A stretch of DNA of 58,945 nt from an uncultured Bacteroidota bacterium (GCA_902511755.1 CABXGL010000002.1:65973-124917); one strand, 5' to 3'. Positions 10,308 to 20,814 are shown, counted from the stretch's first letter. Program-made: numbers and translations. The notes: generated from the letters alone by a model not told the origin.

Positions 10308-11627
10308 ATGAACTGGGAACAGCTACTTTCATTAAAGAGACAAGGGGATATCTTAAAAAGACTTCGTATAGAACAAGATGAAACTCGGATTGGTTTTGAA
10401 GTAGATTACGATAGAATTATTTTTTCTTCTTCTTTTAGATCCCTTCAAGATAAAACACAAGTTATACCATTTTCAAAAAAAAGTTTTGTTCATACAAGAC
10501 TTACCCATAGTTTAGAAGTTTCAGTTGTAGGCAGAAGTTTAGGAAGAAAAGCTGGAAAAATTATAATTGAAAAGTATCCTAATTTAAAGGAAACATATGG
10601 ATTTCAAAGCACAGATTTTGGAGCAATTGTTGCAGCAGCAAGTTTAGCTCATGATATTGGCAACCCCCCATTTGGTCATAGTGGAGAAATGGCAATTGGG
10701 GATTATTTTAAAAATGGTAAGGGGTCAAATTTCAAATCACAATTAAGTTCTCAACAATATCAAGATTTATGTGATTTTGAGGGAAATGCAAATGGTTTTA
10801 AAATTCTCTGTGAAAATAAGGTTGGAATTCCGGGCGGATTAAGGCTTAGCTATGCAACTTTGGGAGCATTTACTAAATATCCGAAAGGATCAATTCCAAA
10901 AAAACCATCTTCACATATTAAGGACAAAAAATTTGGTTTTTTTCACCCACAAAACACGTTTTTTAATGATGTTGGTTTAGAATTAGGATTAAATCAGTCT
11001 AAAGGAAATTTTTCTAGACACCCATTAGCATTTCTAGTTGAAGCAGCTGACGATATTTGTTACACATTAATAGATTTTGAAGATGGAATTAATTTAGGAT
11101 GGATATCTGAAGAATTTGCTTTGGAATATTTAATAAGACTTGTAAAAGGAAGTATAGATACTAAAAAATATAACGCCTTAGAACATAAATCGGATAGAGT
11201 TGCTTATCTAAGAGCGCTTTCAGTTAATACTTTAATAAATGATGCTGTTGATATTTTTATAAAAAATGAAGAAGCTTTACTTAAGGGAGAATATTCTAAA
11301 TCTATCTTAGATAATAGTGCATACAAAGCTCAAATGAAAGACATTATAGATATAAGTATTGAAAAAGTTTATAAGTCTGAAGAAGTGATAGAAAAAGAAT
11401 TAAAAGGATATCAAGCTATTCATCATCTTTTAAATGTTTTTATAAAAGCGTCAGTAAATAATCAACAAAATAAAACAACCGCATTTGATGAACTTGCACT
11501 TGAATGCATTCCAAAATCATATATACATAAAGAAGGAGATTTATATACACAGCTTTTAGATATCAGTTGCTTTATTGCAAGTTTAACAGATGGGAAAGCT
11601 TTGGAATGGTATAAAAAAATGAGCTAA
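10308..11627 (+). CDS. dgt: dGTP triphosphohydrolase (HD domain)
   Basis: 439 aa. The N-terminal motif FSSSFRSLQDKTQVIP and the HD motif SLAHDIGNPPFGHSGE (metal-binding His-Asp) are the dGTPase signature, followed by VEAADDICY with another metal Asp. The enzyme splits dGTP (and often other dNTPs) to deoxynucleoside and triphosphate, lowering the dNTP pool. Length fits the shorter bacterial Dgt type. tadA starts 3 bp after the stop, so the two are probably one transcript. Confidence 0.9.
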   Translation: MNWEQLLSLKRQGDILKRLRIEQDETRIGFEVDYDRIIFSSSFRSLQDKTQVIPFSKKSFVHTRLTHSLEVSVVGRSLGRKAGKIIIEKYPNLKETYGFQSTDFGAIVAAASLAHDIGNPPFGHSGEMAIGDYFKNGKGSNFKSQLSSQQYQDLCDFEGNANGFKILCENKVGIPGGLRLSYATLGAFTKYPKGSIPKKPSSHIKDKKFGFFHPQNTFFNDVGLELGLNQSKGNFSRHPLAFLVEAADDICYTLIDFEDGINLGWISEEFALEYLIRLVKGSIDTKKYNALEHKSDRVAYLRALSVNTLINDAVDIFIKNEEALLKGEYSKSILDNSAYKAQMKDIIDISIEKVYKSEEVIEKELKGYQAIHHLLNVFIKASVNNQQNKTTAFDELALECIPKSYIHKEGDLYTQLLDISCFIASLTDGKALEWYKKMS

Positions 11628-11629
11628 CT

Positions 11630-12079
11630 ATGATTGAACTCTATGATGATAAATATTATATGAGAAGAGCGATTGATGAAGCAAAAATTGCTTTGCAAAA
11701 AAATGAGGTTCCAATAGGTGCAGTAATTGTAAGTAACAATCAAATCATAGCTCGTTCACATAATTTGACCGAAACTTTAAATGATGTTACTGCTCATGCT
11801 GAAATGCAAGCAATTACGAGTGCAGCTAATTATATTGGAGGAAAATATTTAAAGGATTGTACTTTATATGTTACACTAGAACCATGTCAAATGTGCGCAG
11901 GCGCGTTATATTGGTCTCAAATTTCTAAAATTGTAATTGGAGCGAGCGATTCTCATAGAGGGTTTAGGACTATGAAAACTAAACTGCATCCAAAAACTAA
12001 AATAACAGATGGAATTTTATCTTCTGAGTCAAAAGTTTTAATCGATGAATTTTTTGAAAAGAAAAGAAAATTAAAATAA
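11630..12079 (+). CDS. tadA: tRNA-specific adenosine deaminase
   Basis: 149 aa. The motifs HAEMQAI (zinc His, catalytic Glu) and PCQMCAGALYW (zinc Cys pair) match TadA, which converts A34 to inosine in tRNA-Arg. KNEVPIGAVIV at the N-terminus is also typical. It is translated 3 bp after dgt. A strong hairpin at 12081-12104 follows, shared with the convergent cold-shock gene. Confidence 0.92.
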   Translation: MIELYDDKYYMRRAIDEAKIALQKNEVPIGAVIVSNNQIIARSHNLTETLNDVTAHAEMQAITSAANYIGGKYLKDCTLYVTLEPCQMCAGALYWSQISKIVIGASDSHRGFRTMKTKLHPKTKITDGILSSESKVLIDEFFEKKRKLK

Positions 12080-12080
12080 A

Positions 12081-12104
12081 AAACCCTCACTTTAATGAGG
12101 GTTT
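12081..12104 (-). terminator. Intrinsic terminator between tadA and the cold-shock gene
   Basis: Perfect 9-bp arms AAACCCTCA / TGAGGGTTT with a 6-base loop. On the minus strand the hairpin is followed by a T-rich run, so it fits best as the terminator of the cold-shock gene. On the plus strand only a short T run follows, so it may also attenuate dgt-tadA. Confidence 0.8.
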
Positions 12105-12127
12105 CGATTCTCTTAAAAAATAAAATA

Positions 12128-12325
12128 TTATTCTTCTATAAGTTTAACTTCTGTTGCAACTTTCCCCTTTTTTCCATCCTCTTCTGAATATTCTACTTTG
12201 TCTCCTTCGTTTAGTCTAATACCATCTAAAGAAGTAACATGAACGAAAATGTCTTCGCTCGTTTCGTCGTTTGTAATGAAACCATAACCTTTGGCTCCAT
12301 TAAAAAATTTTACTGTACCAGTCAT
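12128..12325 (-). CDS. Cold-shock domain protein (CspA family)
   Basis: 65 aa. It starts MTGTVKFFNGAKGYGFITND, contains the RNP1-like KGYGFI motif and then DIFVHVTSL (RNP2-like), and ends with the usual EGKKGKVATEV strand. It is a single-strand nucleic-acid chaperone. An upstream in-frame ATG at 12364 would add 13 unusual residues; I chose 12325 because family members begin here and because the predicted promoter (12353-12360) overlaps the longer form. Confidence 0.92.
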   Translation of the reverse strand: MTGTVKFFNGAKGYGFITNDETSEDIFVHVTSLDGIRLNEGDKVEYSEEDGKKGKVATEVKLIEE

Positions 12326-12352
12326 TAATAAAAATTGATTTAATTTAAGTAA

Positions 12353-12360
12353 CAAATGTA
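12353..12360 (-). promoter_or_regulatory. -7 element for the cold-shock gene
   Basis: TACATTTG on the minus strand matches TAnnTTTG. No good -33 TTTG is seen. The predicted transcript start near 12346 leaves about 20 bases before the ATG at 12325. Confidence 0.5.
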
Positions 12361-12405
12361 GCAATAATATATAAAGTATTGTTGTTTACGCTTAAATCAT
12401 TTAGT

Positions 12406-12651
12406 TTACTTATTTGATTTTGAAGATTTTGACTTTATTTTCTGGATATTTTCATTGCTCAAAATATAATCGCTTAGCTTTTTGCCCTTGGAACCATTGT
12501 AAATAAAAAGTGGCATAAAAACAAAAACAAAAACCAGGGTGCTAAAACCAATAATCTTATTCCCAAGATCTTCATTTGAACTCTTGAAATAAAATCCTAT
12601 GGATATACTAATTATTAAGGATATAAATAAAAAAGAAATAATTTTTTTCAT
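12406..12651 (-). CDS. Small membrane protein, unknown function
   Basis: 81 aa with two hydrophobic helices (about residues 5-21 and 35-53) and a Lys/Ser-rich cytoplasmic tail ending KSKSSKSNK. Its start overlaps the stop of the thioesterase gene by one base, so it belongs to the aspS-thioesterase transcription unit. No family recognised. Confidence 0.6.
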   Translation of the reverse strand: MKKIISFLFISLIISISIGFYFKSSNEDLGNKIIGFSTLVFVFVFMPLFIYNGSKGKKLSDYILSNENIQKIKSKSSKSNK

Positions 12652-13040
12652 TAGTTAAAGGCATCTCTTATTTCATCTGTTATTCTATTTGGTTTATTTG
12701 TTTTAGCATTAATTAAACACCATATGGTTTTAGATTTTACAAGCAATTTGTTAGTATCCTGATTATATATCTCTACTATTCTGCTTGACTTAATCTCTTC
12801 AGTTTTTTCAATATAAGTCTTAAGTCTAATTTTGTCATCTAATAAAGCAGGATGTAGGTATTTTATTTGATGCTCTAATAAGACCCAGTAATAATTTTTT
12901 ATTATTTCATTTGAGACAAGACTTTTCCAATGATTTTTCGCAATTTCTTGTATCCAATCAATATAAACAACATTATTTACATGATTTAAGTCGTCTAAAT
13001 CATTTTTAGAAACAGTAATTTCCTTTTCTAAAGTCTTCAT
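12651..13040 (-). CDS. Acyl-CoA thioesterase, 4-hydroxybenzoyl-CoA thioesterase-like hotdog fold
   Basis: 129 aa. The N-terminal DLDDLNHVNNVVYIDWIQE matches the conserved catalytic-loop motif (D-x-x-N-H-V-N-N-x-x-Y) of the YbgC/FadM branch of hotdog thioesterases, and IRLKTYIEKTEEIKSSR is the following strand pair. It hydrolyses short or medium acyl-CoA thioesters; the substrate cannot be read from sequence. The start codon directly abuts the stop of aspS, so the two are co-transcribed. Confidence 0.85.
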   Translation of the reverse strand: MKTLEKEITVSKNDLDDLNHVNNVVYIDWIQEIAKNHWKSLVSNEIIKNYYWVLLEHQIKYLHPALLDDKIRLKTYIEKTEEIKSSRIVEIYNQDTNKLLVKSKTIWCLINAKTNKPNRITDEIRDAFN

Positions 13041-14789
13041 TTATTTTTTTAAGCTTAATGAAAGCTCATCAAGCTGTTCCTTGCTAATTGATGAAGGAGC
13101 ATCAATCATTATATCTTTTCCGCTGTTATTTTTTGGGAAAGCTATGTAATCTTTAATTGATTCATTTCCATCTAAAATAGCAACTAGTCTATCAAGGCCT
13201 AGAGCAATACCTCCATGAGGAGGTGCTCCATATTCAAAAGCATTCATTAAAAAGCCAAACTGTTCTTTTGCTTGTTTTTCAGAGAACCCTAAATGTTTAA
13301 ACATTAAAGATTGAATATTTTTATCATGAATTCTAATGGATCCTCCACCAATTTCATTTCCATTTAAAACTAAATCATATGCATTAGCTCTAACTTCCCT
13401 TGGGTTACTTTTAAGCAGATCTAGCTGATCTAATTTTGGAGACGTAAAAGGATGGTGCATAGCATGAAAACTTGCAGTTTGCTCATCCCATTTCAACAAT
13501 GGGAAGTCAGTAACCCATAATGGAGCGAATTCATTGGGATTTCTTAGACCGATATTTTCAGCTATTTCTAACCTTAATTCCCCTAATTGATTTCTAACTT
13601 CATCCTTGTCTCCACTCATAACAAAAATTAAATCCCCTTTATTAGCACCAGTATTTTTTGCCCAATTTGCAAAATCTTTTTGATCGTAAAATTTATCGAC
13701 AGAAGATTTATATGTTCCATCTTCATTACATCTTACATATACTATACCTTTTGCTCCAATTTGAGGTCTTTTTACCCACTCAATATATTTGTCAATTTCT
13801 TTTCTTGTAAAATCATTACCCTTAGGAATAGAAATTCCAACAACTAATTCAGCTGAGTTAAATATATTAAACTCTTTGTGTTGAGCTATACTATTTAGTT
13901 CTCCGAATTCCATGCTAAATCTTATGTCAGGCTTATCAGAACCATATTTAGCAATAGCATTATTATAAGTAATTCTAGGGAATTGATCAACCTTTACATT
14001 CTTTATCGTTTTTAGTAAATGTTTTGTCAATCCCTCAAAGGTATTTAAAACATCATCTTGATTTACAAAGGACATTTCACAATCAATTTGAGTAAATTCA
14101 GGTTGTCTGTCAGCCCTTAAATCTTCATCCCGAAAACATTTTACAATTTGAAAATAACGATCCAATCCACCGACCATAAGTAGCTGTTTGAAAGTTTGGG
14201 GAGATTGTGGAAGAGCATAAAATTCACCTGAGTTCATTCTAGATGGAACTATAAAATCACGAGCACCTTCAGGTGTAGATTTTATAAGACAAGGAGTTTC
14301 TACATCAATAAAATTTAAATCATTTAGATATTTTCTTATTTCGGAACTTACTTTATTTCTAAAAATTAATTTATCCTTAATAGAATTTCTTCTTATATCA
14401 AGATATCTATATTTCATTCTAAGCTCTTCACCTCCATCAGTTTTATTTTCAATTGTAAATGGAGGAACTTTTGAACTGTTTAATATTTTTAAATTGGAAA
14501 CTAGAATCTCAATTTCCCCAGTAGGAATATTGGTATTTTTTGAGCTTCTTTCAATTACTTTACCTGTGACTTGAATAACATATTCTCTCCCTAAATCTTT
14601 CGCATTTTTAATAAGATTTTTGGAGCTTCTTTTTTCATCAAAAATTAATTGGGAAACACCATACCTGTCTCTTAGATCAATCCAGACCATAAATCCTTTA
14701 TCTCTAGATTTGTGTACCCATCCAGATAGAGTTACTTCTTTATTTAAATCAGATATTCTTAATTCTCCACAATTATGGGTTCTGTACAT
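13041..14789 (-). CDS. aspS: Aspartyl-tRNA synthetase, bacterial type
   Basis: 582 aa, the length of bacterial AspRS. Domains in order: an OB-fold anticodon-binding domain (about residues 1-110, [20 protein letters not shown]), then the class II core with motif 1 near [18 protein letters not shown], motif 2 [18 protein letters not shown] and motif 3 [10 protein letters not shown], with the bacterial GAD insertion between motifs 2 and 3. It charges tRNA-Asp. It is followed by a hotdog thioesterase in the same direction and preceded, 35 bp away, by the end of the RND pump gene. Confidence 0.95.
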   Translation of the reverse strand: MYRTHNCGELRISDLNKEVTLSGWVHKSRDKGFMVWIDLRDRYGVSQLIFDEKRSSKNLIKNAKDLGREYVIQVTGKVIERSSKNTNIPTGEIEILVSNLKILNSSKVPPFTIENKTDGGEELRMKYRYLDIRRNSIKDKLIFRNKVSSEIRKYLNDLNFIDVETPCLIKSTPEGARDFIVPSRMNSGEFYALPQSPQTFKQLLMVGGLDRYFQIVKCFRDEDLRADRQPEFTQIDCEMSFVNQDDVLNTFEGLTKHLLKTIKNVKVDQFPRITYNNAIAKYGSDKPDIRFSMEFGELNSIAQHKEFNIFNSAELVVGISIPKGNDFTRKEIDKYIEWVKRPQIGAKGIVYVRCNEDGTYKSSVDKFYDQKDFANWAKNTGANKGDLIFVMSGDKDEVRNQLGELRLEIAENIGLRNPNEFAPLWVTDFPLLKWDEQTASFHAMHHPFTSPKLDQLDLLKSNPREVRANAYDLVLNGNEIGGGSIRIHDKNIQSLMFKHLGFSEKQAKEQFGFLMNAFEYGAPPHGGIALGLDRLVAILDGNESIKDYIAFPKNNSGKDIMIDAPSSISKEQLDELSLSLKK

Positions 14790-14824
14790 TTCTTTTATTT
14801 AGATACTATAAATTTAGTAAGATA

Positions 14825-17800
14825 TTATCTATATCTAATTCCAATCCACAATTTAAATTTTTCAATCATCAAAAACAAAGATGGAACCACAAATAAAGTT
14901 AAAAAAGTAGCAACAAATAAACCTGATATTACAGTACTTGCTAGTGGACCCCAAAAGAAAAAATTGTCTCCACCCCACCAAATATTAGGATTAAAATTAC
15001 TGAATAAAGTATAAAAGTTAATATTGAACCCAATTGCCAGTGGCATTAAACTTAGCATTGTCGTAATTGCAGTTAATAGCACTGGTCGTAGTCTAGATTT
15101 ACATGATTGAATAATAGATTCAAATTTGATATGAATTAATTGTTTGTCTTTATTGGCTGAATCCATTTTTTTTCTATTAATTAAAATGTCACAATAATCT
15201 AAAAGCACAACTCCATTATTCACAACAATCCCAGATAAAGCAATGATTCCCATCATAGTCATTAAAATAACAAATGCATTTCCAGTTAATGCTAAGTAAC
15301 CAAACACTCCAATTAAACTTAAAATAATAGAAATCATAATTATAGCCGGCCTGCTTATGGCATTAAATTGATAGATTAATAATAAAAAAATGAGCAATAA
15401 GCCGATAAAAAAAGCATTTAATAAAAATTCTTGATTTTTATTTTCCTCTTCAAGTTGACCTGTATAATCTATATTAATCCCGTCTAAATCTTCTGGGAAG
15501 CTTGTCATGACATTTTCTATTTGTGAAACGACAGCACCTGCATCAGTAAATCCAGATGATAATCCGGAATAAATATTAACAATTCTATTAAAATTCTTGT
15601 GTTTTATTTCGCTAAAAGTTCTAGAAAGAGAGGTGTATGTTACAGCAGAAATGGGAATTTCTTTTATCAATCCATCTGAAGGGTCTCTAAAAATCAAATT
15701 TTGATCATAAAGTGCATTTTCAGAATAACGATCATTTTTGTTAAATCTTACATTAATATCATAATCTTCACCATTTTCTTTATAAATGCCTGCTTTTGTG
15801 CCAAATAAAGATGTCCTTAATTGCTGTCCAATTTGACCTGCGCTTACTCCCAATTCACCTGCTTTTTCTCTATCGACATGAACTAAATTTATAGTTCTAG
15901 ATTTATTTACATCAATTTTCAATTCTTCAATGCCAAGAATGTTTTTTGTATTAATAAATTCAGTTATTTTTTCAGCTTTTTCAATTAATTGAGTATAATC
16001 CTCTCCTGTTATAGAAATGTTAATAGGGTAGCCTACTGGTGGCCCAGATTGATTTTTTTCAACAGAAATAGAAACACCAGGGTATTTATCTTTTAATGCA
16101 ACTTGAATTTCTTTTCTTACATCACTAGAGCTAATTCCTCGTCTATATTTAAAATCGCGGAATGAGGTAGTGATTTTGGCTCTATTAGGCATTTCAGATA
16201 AAGATCCCAGCTCAAATTCCGGATTTTCAGATCCTTCTCCAACCTGTGAAATAGTATTTTGAACCATAAAATTATAATTGGAATCATCTAAATATTTTTT
16301 GGAATTAATAATTTTAGAAATGTCCTTCTCAATTTCTTTTGCTATTGCATTGGTTTTTGAGATATCAGTTCCTTCAGGGTATTGTATATAGACGATAACT
16401 TGTCTGGGATCTTCATTAGGGAAAAACTCTATACTAGTTCTTTGTGATTCTACTGAACCACCAAAACTCATAAAGGAAAAAACAAGAAGAATTAAACTAA
16501 CAAAAACTATTAGATATGGACGTTTCCCTATGAGTATTTTATTAAGAATTTTTTCATAGAGGTTATCAATTATTGGAAGAAATTTTAATTGAAAATTATT
16601 AGCCATTTTCCTCAGGAACAATCTATATATCCAAAAATTAACAGAAATAAATATCTGTACAGATCCTAAGAATCTACAAAATTCAGCTGTTTCATTGTTA
16701 GCTATTAATAACCCAGGTATAAGAAATAATACACCAGAAATTGCTAGAATACTTGTAATTCTAATGAGTCTTTTTAAAGGCATATTAGTATCTTCAATTT
16801 TCATCATTTTTGAAACCAATACAGAATTAAGAAATATTGCTACAAATAATGAAGAGCCAAGTACAACAGAAAGAGTTATAGGGAAAAATATCATAAACTT
16901 ACCAATCCTTCCAGGCCACAATCCAAGTGGAATAAATGCTGCAATAGTTGTCGCTGTAGAAATAATTATTGGAAATGCTATTTCAGAAATACCTTTTTTA
17001 GTGGCCTCTTTTCTACTCATTCCTTCTTTTTCCATTAGTCTATAGACATTTTCAACTACAACTATCCCATTATCGACTAACATTCCAAGCCCCATAATTA
17101 GCCCAAATAAAATCATTGTATTTAAAGAATATCCCAGATTATCTAAGATTGTTAGAGACATAAACATAGACATAGGAATTGCAAAGCCAACAAATAATGC
17201 ATTTTTAAAACCTAAAAAAAACAGTAAAATACTAACAACTAATACAACACCAAATATTATACTATTAACTAAATCTGTTACTTGATTTTTTGTTAGTTCA
17301 GATTGATCATTAGTAATACTTATTTTAAGATTTTTAGGGAATACATTTGTCTTATAGCTTTCCACTATTTTTTGAATTTTTTCAGCTGCTTGAATAGTAT
17401 TTTCTCCAGATCTTTTTTTGACATCTAACATTACGACTGCTTGACCATTTTCTCTAGCATATGTGGTGACTTCTTTCTCTTTGAAACTTACCGATGCGAC
17501 ATCTTTTAAAAACACAGAGTTGTTATAATTAGATTTTACAACAAAACCTTCAAGTTCAATAGGAGAATTAATTTCTCCAAGAATTCGTAGTGTTTTTCTT
17601 TTCCCATTTCCCTTTATATTTCCTGCAGAAATAGAAATGTTTCCATTTTGTATAGAGTTTATAATATCGTAAAAACTTATTTTAGCCGCCATCATTTTGT
17701 AAATGTCTACAGCTATTTCCACTTCTCTATCAAGAGCACCCCTTATTTCAGCCTTTTTTATTTCTGGTAGATTTTCAATATCATTTTGAAGTAATTCAGA

Positions 17801-18307
17801 ATATTGCTTTAATTTTTCGGAGGTATAATCCCCCGAGATATTGATATTTAATATTGGCATTTCTTCAGTAAAGGTTAGATTAAAAACACTTGGATCAACC
17901 TTTACATTATTAAACATTGGCCAATCTTCACTAGAAACTGCTGCATCAATTTCATCTTTTACTTTTAGTTTAGCTTCTGTAAAACCAATTTTATCATTAA
18001 ACTCTATAATTATTATGGAAAAGTTTTCTTGAGAAGAAGATGTTATTTTATCAATATTATTGATAGACTTTAATTTATCTTCTAGAGGTTCTGTAATTAG
18101 TTTTTCAAGATCTTCTGAAGTATTCCCAGGATAAATTGAAGTAACAAACACCAAATTTTCTTTAATTTCGGGATAATCTTCTCTAGGCATATTAAAATAT
18201 GAACTAATACCAAGAATTAGTATTAATGCCATTACAACATACATAGTTGTACTATTATTAATAGCCCATGAAGATGGGCCGAACTCTTTTTCAATATTAT
18301 TATTCAA
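14825..18307 (-). CDS. RND efflux transporter, inner-membrane pump (AcrB/HAE1-like)
   Basis: 1160 aa with twelve membrane helices and two large periplasmic loops. The TM4 motif reads GMLVDNGIVVVENVYRLMEK; AcrB has two adjacent Asp here (LVDDAIVVVEN), while this protein has Asp-Asn, so only the first proton-relay Asp is kept. It is about 110 residues longer than AcrB, with extra hydrophobic sequence around residues 510-580. Start overlap context: the adaptor gene ends 4 bp upstream, so tetR-tolC-mfp-rnd forms one minus-strand operon. Substrate unknown. Confidence 0.9.
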   Translation of the reverse strand: MNNNIEKEFGPSSWAINNSTTMYVVMALILILGISSYFNMPREDYPEIKENLVFVTSIYPGNTSEDLEKLITEPLEDKLKSINNIDKITSSSQENFSIIIIEFNDKIGFTEAKLKVKDEIDAAVSSEDWPMFNNVKVDPSVFNLTFTEEMPILNINISGDYTSEKLKQYSELLQNDIENLPEIKKAEIRGALDREVEIAVDIYKMMAAKISFYDIINSIQNGNISISAGNIKGNGKRKTLRILGEINSPIELEGFVVKSNYNNSVFLKDVASVSFKEKEVTTYARENGQAVVMLDVKKRSGENTIQAAEKIQKIVESYKTNVFPKNLKISITNDQSELTKNQVTDLVNSIIFGVVLVVSILLFFLGFKNALFVGFAIPMSMFMSLTILDNLGYSLNTMILFGLIMGLGMLVDNGIVVVENVYRLMEKEGMSRKEATKKGISEIAFPIIISTATTIAAFIPLGLWPGRIGKFMIFFPITLSVVLGSSLFVAIFLNSVLVSKMMKIEDTNMPLKRLIRITSILAISGVLFLIPGLLIANNETAEFCRFLGSVQIFISVNFWIYRLFLRKMANNFQLKFLPIIDNLYEKILNKILIGKRPYLIVFVSLILLVFSFMSFGGSVESQRTSIEFFPNEDPRQVIVYIQYPEGTDISKTNAIAKEIEKDISKIINSKKYLDDSNYNFMVQNTISQVGEGSENPEFELGSLSEMPNRAKITTSFRDFKYRRGISSSDVRKEIQVALKDKYPGVSISVEKNQSGPPVGYPINISITGEDYTQLIEKAEKITEFINTKNILGIEELKIDVNKSRTINLVHVDREKAGELGVSAGQIGQQLRTSLFGTKAGIYKENGEDYDINVRFNKNDRYSENALYDQNLIFRDPSDGLIKEIPISAVTYTSLSRTFSEIKHKNFNRIVNIYSGLSSGFTDAGAVVSQIENVMTSFPEDLDGINIDYTGQLEEENKNQEFLLNAFFIGLLLIFLLLIYQFNAISRPAIIMISIILSLIGVFGYLALTGNAFVILMTMMGIIALSGIVVNNGVVLLDYCDILINRKKMDSANKDKQLIHIKFESIIQSCKSRLRPVLLTAITTMLSLMPLAIGFNINFYTLFSNFNPNIWWGGDNFFFWGPLASTVISGLFVATFLTLFVVPSLFLMIEKFKLWIGIRYR

Positions 18308-18311
18308 ATTT

Positions 18312-19493
18312 TTATTTATTTATTTTTACTCTAGTATTGTCAAATAGTTTTCTCATTCCTTCAATAACAATTTCATCATCTGCAGAAAGGCCAGAAGTCA
18401 CTTCAATATAATTTCCATTATTTTCCCCAGTTTTGATTATTGTTTTAGAAGCATACGCTTTCTTTTCTTTTCTATAAATTTTATAAACATACTTTTCATT
18501 ATTGCTATCGATACTTATAAAACCTTCTTTTATTAGAATGGCATTATTATTTGAGTAATCATTAACGCTTACTTTTGCATTTAAATTAGGCTTGATATTT
18601 AATTCATTTTGTGGCAGGTCTAATTTTATCTTATAAGTTCTTTTTGTAGGGTCAATAAAATTCCCTGCTTGTTTAATAGAAGTTTCTAAAAAATCATTGA
18701 TTAGTGGAAATACAACTTTGGCTTTTTTTCCTTTATAAATTGTATTTATGTAACGTTCAGGCACATTACATTCAATATACATATTGTCCATATTTAATAG
18801 AATCATTAGATTAGATTTTCCAGGGTATACAACCTCACCTTCTTTAGCGATTATATTATCAATAGTTCCATTAAATGAGGCTCTAATTACAGTTTTCTCT
18901 AGCTGTTTTTTTAATTGTTTTATAGCTTCCTTTTGCGATTCATATATAGATTTTGTTTCTAAAAATTGAATTTCACTGCCAATATTTTGCGCCCAGAGCC
19001 TTTCTTGTCTTTCATAAGTAGTTTTGGTTAGATTAAAGCTTATTTCTAATTGAGACAGCTGCTGTTTAAGTCCCCCATCATCAATAGTTGCAAGAGTTTG
19101 GCCTTTAGTAACTTCTTCTCCACTTTTAACATAAATTTTATTTAAAACCCCAGAAAACTCAGGATATATTATAATTAATTGATCTGATTTTACACTGCCC
19201 TGAAGCTCTACAAAATGTTGAAAATCATTATTTTTTAAAATAGTAGTTTCAACGATTGGAAATTTAGAATTTTTATTTAATTCTTCTAATTTGTTATCAA
19301 TTAAATTCAGTTTAGTATATATTTCCTGTTGAGATTTTATAATTTCCTTTCTTTTTTGAGATATAATATCTGGATCATTGGTTTTTAATATTTGTTCAAT
19401 TGATGCATTGGAATTATTACACCCATTAAATAAAACCAAAATAATTATGCTATATAGTGCCTTTTTTAAGTATAGGATTTTTTTATTTTTCAT
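18312..19493 (-). CDS. RND efflux periplasmic adaptor (membrane fusion protein), lipoprotein
   Basis: 393 aa. The N-terminus has a lipobox (LFNGC, Cys near residue 25) for lipid anchoring. A coiled-coil stretch and a biotinyl-lipoyl-like half-motif (SGEEVTKGQTLATIDDGGLK) are followed by the matching second half (AKEGEVVYPGKSNLMILL) and a beta-barrel domain. It bridges the pump and the TolC-like channel. It overlaps the end of tolC by 11 bp. Confidence 0.9.
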   Translation of the reverse strand: MKNKKILYLKKALYSIIILVLFNGCNNSNASIEQILKTNDPDIISQKRKEIIKSQQEIYTKLNLIDNKLEELNKNSKFPIVETTILKNNDFQHFVELQGSVKSDQLIIIYPEFSGVLNKIYVKSGEEVTKGQTLATIDDGGLKQQLSQLEISFNLTKTTYERQERLWAQNIGSEIQFLETKSIYESQKEAIKQLKKQLEKTVIRASFNGTIDNIIAKEGEVVYPGKSNLMILLNMDNMYIECNVPERYINTIYKGKKAKVVFPLINDFLETSIKQAGNFIDPTKRTYKIKLDLPQNELNIKPNLNAKVSVNDYSNNNAILIKEGFISIDSNNEKYVYKIYRKEKKAYASKTIIKTGENNGNYIEVTSGLSADDEIVIEGMRKLFDNTRVKINK

Positions 19494-20814
19494 TTAAAAG
19501 AATTTCTAGATTAGTTTTTCTATTAATGACTTCTGACATTGATTGTAAAAGTTCATTTTGAATTGTATAAAGTTGGTTTTGAGCTTGTCTAAGGTCAAAA
19601 CTTGATGCAAGACCTTCATAAAATTTGATTTCATTTTTCTTTTCAATTTTTTTTGCCAACTCTAGATTTTGAATTGTATTGTAATATTGATTAATAGCAA
19701 ACCGATAATTTGTTTGTGCATTTTCAATTTCTACCAATATTTTTTGCTCGGTTTGTTTTAAGTCTACTTTAGCTTTTTCAACTTCAATTTTTGCTTGTTG
19801 TGTTTTAGCAGATCTTCTGAGTGAACTGAAGATTGGAATAGACATTGTAAATCCAGCAACAGATGAACCATACCATTTTTGTTCAGAATCTAAAAATGTA
19901 AAGGATTCACTATTGCCTGTATAAGTCCCATTAATAAAAGCAGATAAAGTTGGAAGTGCTTTAGATTTTTCTAACTTAAAAAGCACATCTTGAGAATTTT
20001 TATTTTGTAACGCAATTTGATAATCTATATTCTGATCAATTGAAACAGGCTGATTAATTTTATCTGTATTTATTTTTTTTATAGTCAATTCGTTCAAGCC
20101 TTCTAAAAGCACTATTTTTTCATTTATCGGAATTCCCATTACCATTTTTAAAATATTTCTCGATGTTTTTCCAAATTTTGTAGCATATTCCAAGGAGTTT
20201 TTTAAACTAGAATGAGTAATAGTTAATTGCTCTACATTTTCCAATTCTGTTAAACCATTCTCATAAATTTTTTCAATTTCTTCAAGATTTCTTTTTACAT
20301 TTTTTAGATTGTCATTTAAAAATTTTACTCTTTCTTCACTAACAAGAACATTTCCATATGCTGAAATAACATTTCTTTTTACCTCTAAATCAGTTTTTAT
20401 TTTGGCCTTGTCTGCAATTTTTAAATAAAGTTTTATAGACATTAGCCCAATCATGTAAGACCCATTAAACAGCAATTGATTTAACATGGCTGTTCCATCA
20501 AAAGTTTGTTTTGTCCCAAAAGATATTTCAGAAAACTCTCCTGGATTGCCACCAAAAAATTCAGCAGGGATAAGCGAAATAGGTTTTTTAATATTATTTG
20601 AATATTCTAAGAAAGCACTAATTTGAGGAAGGCCCGTTGCAATTGTTTCCCATTTTTTCGCTTGTGCTATTTCCAAATCACTTGAAGCATTTTTAGATGC
20701 ACTATTATTTTTTAATGCATAAGAAACAGCATCATCTAGCGTAAAAGAATTTGTTTGTGCACTGGTTTTTTCTAGACAGAAGCCAATTATTAATATTAAC
20801 AATAACTTTCTCAT
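19483..20814 (-). CDS. TolC family outer-membrane efflux channel
   Basis: 443 aa with a signal peptide (cleavage near SAQT, residue 20). Two repeated long-helix segments and short beta-strand regions (for example FNGTYTGNSESF) follow the duplicated TolC plan. It makes the outer-membrane duct of the RND pump encoded downstream. Its ATG at 20814 overlaps the last base of the tetR stop, which indicates translational coupling to the regulator. Confidence 0.88.
   Translation of the reverse strand: MRKLLLILIIGFCLEKTSAQTNSFTLDDAVSYALKNNSASKNASSDLEIAQAKKWETIATGLPQISAFLEYSNNIKKPISLIPAEFFGGNPGEFSEISFGTKQTFDGTAMLNQLLFNGSYMIGLMSIKLYLKIADKAKIKTDLEVKRNVISAYGNVLVSEERVKFLNDNLKNVKRNLEEIEKIYENGLTELENVEQLTITHSSLKNSLEYATKFGKTSRNILKMVMGIPINEKIVLLEGLNELTIKKINTDKINQPVSIDQNIDYQIALQNKNSQDVLFKLEKSKALPTLSAFINGTYTGNSESFTFLDSEQKWYGSSVAGFTMSIPIFSSLRRSAKTQQAKIEVEKAKVDLKQTEQKILVEIENAQTNYRFAINQYYNTIQNLELAKKIEKKNEIKFYEGLASSFDLRQAQNQLYTIQNELLQSMSEVINRKTNLEILLNEK

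Noticed and set aside
12326-12364. N-terminal extension of the cold-shock protein
   Set aside because: The extra 13 residues are not family-like and overlap the predicted promoter.
16695-17045. A 116-codon plus-strand frame inside the RND pump gene
   Set aside because: It is antisense to a well-supported membrane-protein gene and has no family features; a shadow frame.
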